From Chrysomallon squamiferum (lineage: Eukaryota; Mollusca; Gastropoda; Neomphalida; Peltospiridae): 64,000 nt of DNA. The notes beneath the pieces are model-generated. The model did no database searches. It was not told where the DNA came from and was given only the letters and a program-made list of their open reading frames with translations. Position numbers and translations under genes: made by a program. Shown here piece by piece: positions 62,350 to 64,000 of the stretch (position 1 is its first letter; every line of letters begins with the position of its first letter). The DNA is taken from assembly GCA_012295275.1 (NCBI GenBank), contig CM022665.1, positions 33,472,022 through 33,536,021 of the forward strand. The letters run 5' to 3'.

Positions 62350-64000
62350 ATTTGTTTATATTCTTTTTTATTATCTCTGTCTTGCAATGTTTGTGATATT
62401 TTATAGTCTTATTGGGCCTCTGTAATTTGCATCTGTCGCCGGCTTCAGTGGAATGAAATATCTCATGTATTGCTTCATGCCCCGCTATATGCTATTATTA
62501 GCATGAACCAATGATTTTTAAAAAATAATAATAGTAAACTCATTGTTTGCATAATAGTACCTGTTTTAGAAGTTGAGTGCTTTTTGTTTTAACGAAAAAG
62601 AGTGAAAATTGTATTTTTGATTAATTTTTTTATACGACCGGTTGACGGACCTTTAATGGTTGTTTTTTTTTTTTTTTTTTTTAAATTTCTGTTGTAAAAC
62701 TGCATCAAGCGTTATAATGAATATATCAAGACAATCATTCATATAACACGTGATCAATTTGCTTTTTACAAGTAAATACCACCTAGTGCACAGAAAATGG
62801 AAAAAAATATCATATATATAAAAAAAGAATTATAATGGTTTTAAGTATCGTTTTACAACCACGTATTCAGAACTGTCCGCTATGGAGTTTTAGCAGAATA
62901 ACGTGGCCACGTTATGTTACCGAATGAGAATAGTCATCTTCATATTCACGCGCCAGTGTCTGTGAAAATTATTTATTTTATTTTAGTTTAGTTTAGTTTA
63001 GTTTTTTATTTTGTATTTAAATTTTATTTATTTATTTATTTTTTGGGGGCTGGCGACATCGTAATAATATCTGAAAGAAATATATAGCACGAAACGTGTA
63101 CGAGATATGACGTCAAATTCACCCAAAATTAAATAAATAAAAGGTTTTCGACCTTTGCAGCAATTTCTACTCGGTAATAGACATCTATGTATACGAGGCA
63201 TTGATTAAATGGCATATTCCCCAAATTACTTTTAATAATCCATGTAGAATTGATTTTATTATGAAGGCATACTATTTAAAAGTTTGTAAACACTGACCGG
63301 CGTTCTTAGATTTCGATCGGAAGTTTCCGTGAGCTCACGAACATTTTTAAACTTCCAAATGATCTACGCTACTAAAGGTAAGGATGGTTGTTTATATTAC
63401 CAAACCATGATGTCGCGCGCCTTTCGTAACTACTTTTTCAACTTAATCAAACTTTTCAAACTGGATTATTTTTGTGCAAATCCGTGCATTTTAAACTGAA
63501 ATTATAATTCGGTAAACGATTAATGTATTAACTTTTGTTGTTAGTGTTGCCCCTGTGAAAACCCAGCAGAAAAGAACATTTAGGTGTTTTTTGTACCCAT
63601 TAAATCGTCGAAAGTTCTGGAAGCTTTTTTTCCCTGCTATTGTGCCGTTACGAGTTATCGTTCTTGTTGGTCAATGCTACTATTATTGTTATTACTTTAT
63701 TAATTTATTAATTAATTGAATTGTAATTATTAAAACTACATTTAGATAACATATTCTGGTTTATGATAAGTAATTTGTGGATAATCAGATGTACTGAAAT
63801 ACATTTTTAAAAATGATTGTTATAAATTACACTGAAACCTGCAGTTAATCCAAAATATTTTGGAACGTTCTCATCAGAAAACCGGAAGGAAGTAACTCCG
63901 TCGTATACATGTTTGCGCATGCGGACAAAGAAACAGTTATCTGGTCAGCAAGAGAAATTACTTTTGTGGTCATAATTGTCAGATATTCCGCTGGTTACGT
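61471..64000. other. Intergenic, nothing recognised
   Basis: AT-rich with a (GA)n run at 62317-62349, a T run at 62665-62682 and TTTAG/TTTAT repeats near 62980-63040. A slightly GC-richer patch lies at 63290-63430. No exon seen. Confidence 0.45.
62317..62349. repeat. (GA)n microsatellite
   Basis: About 16 GA units. Confidence 0.95.

Noticed and set aside
1-64000. CRISPR array, operon or phage system
   Set aside because: Spliced genes, eukaryotic transposons and microsatellites throughout; the regular repeats are simple-sequence tracts.

Overview
This is a eukaryotic, animal nuclear window: long AT-rich introns, GT-AG exons, many microsatellites and decayed transposons. The protein matches, a tRNA-headed SINE-like sequence and the repeat style suggest a mollusc, most likely a cephalopod such as an octopus; that assignment is inference. 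There are no bacterial, organellar or CRISPR features.

Four host genes could be assembled exon by exon, each closing in frame. (1) Minus strand, 8154 to 891: a five-exon, 214-residue RERG/RASL11-12-type small GTPase with a degenerate G3 motif. (2) Plus strand, 15716 to 27306: a 17-exon, 573-residue NADPH oxidase of the NOX4 type, with all four haem histidines, the FAD and NADPH motifs and the C-terminal Phe. (3) Minus strand, 37786 to 32999, possibly with an alternative first exon at 43459-43513: a 463-residue Cys-loop receptor subunit of the nicotinic type. It keeps the vicinal Cys pair but has Ser where the loop-B Trp of the acetylcholine site belongs. (4) Plus strand, 49737 to 56863: a four-exon, 171-residue cytosolic ferritin heavy chain with a TATA-like box and a canonical iron-responsive element in its 5' leader.

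The rest is mostly mobile DNA and simple repeats. A decayed Ty3/Gypsy element with two LTRs lies at 8546-12863. A Tigger/pogo copy lies at 27830-29751. An internally deleted relative at 59307-61468 has a Tc1-like element (59554-61033) inserted in it. Two TA-flanked elements with GGGGAA-type termini lie at 12940-13848 and 24556-25674. Two copies of a CAGTGGTACC-terminated element lie at 6307 and 50254. A hAT MITE with a perfect 8-bp target duplication is at 48674-48981, a BED/hAT transposase relic at 38105-38640 and a LINE relic at 44250-45830. There are also unclassified dispersed repeats and a perfect 30-bp-arm palindrome at 20134-20198.

The genes are functionally unrelated neighbours, not an operon or cluster. 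NOX4 and the receptor gene are convergent, with Tigger and Tc1 debris between them. The points most worth following are the receptor's lost ligand-site Trp and its two phase-compatible first exons, the in-frame alternative acceptor in NOX4, the small GTPase's altered G3 motif, and the palindrome and GGGGAA-terminated elements.
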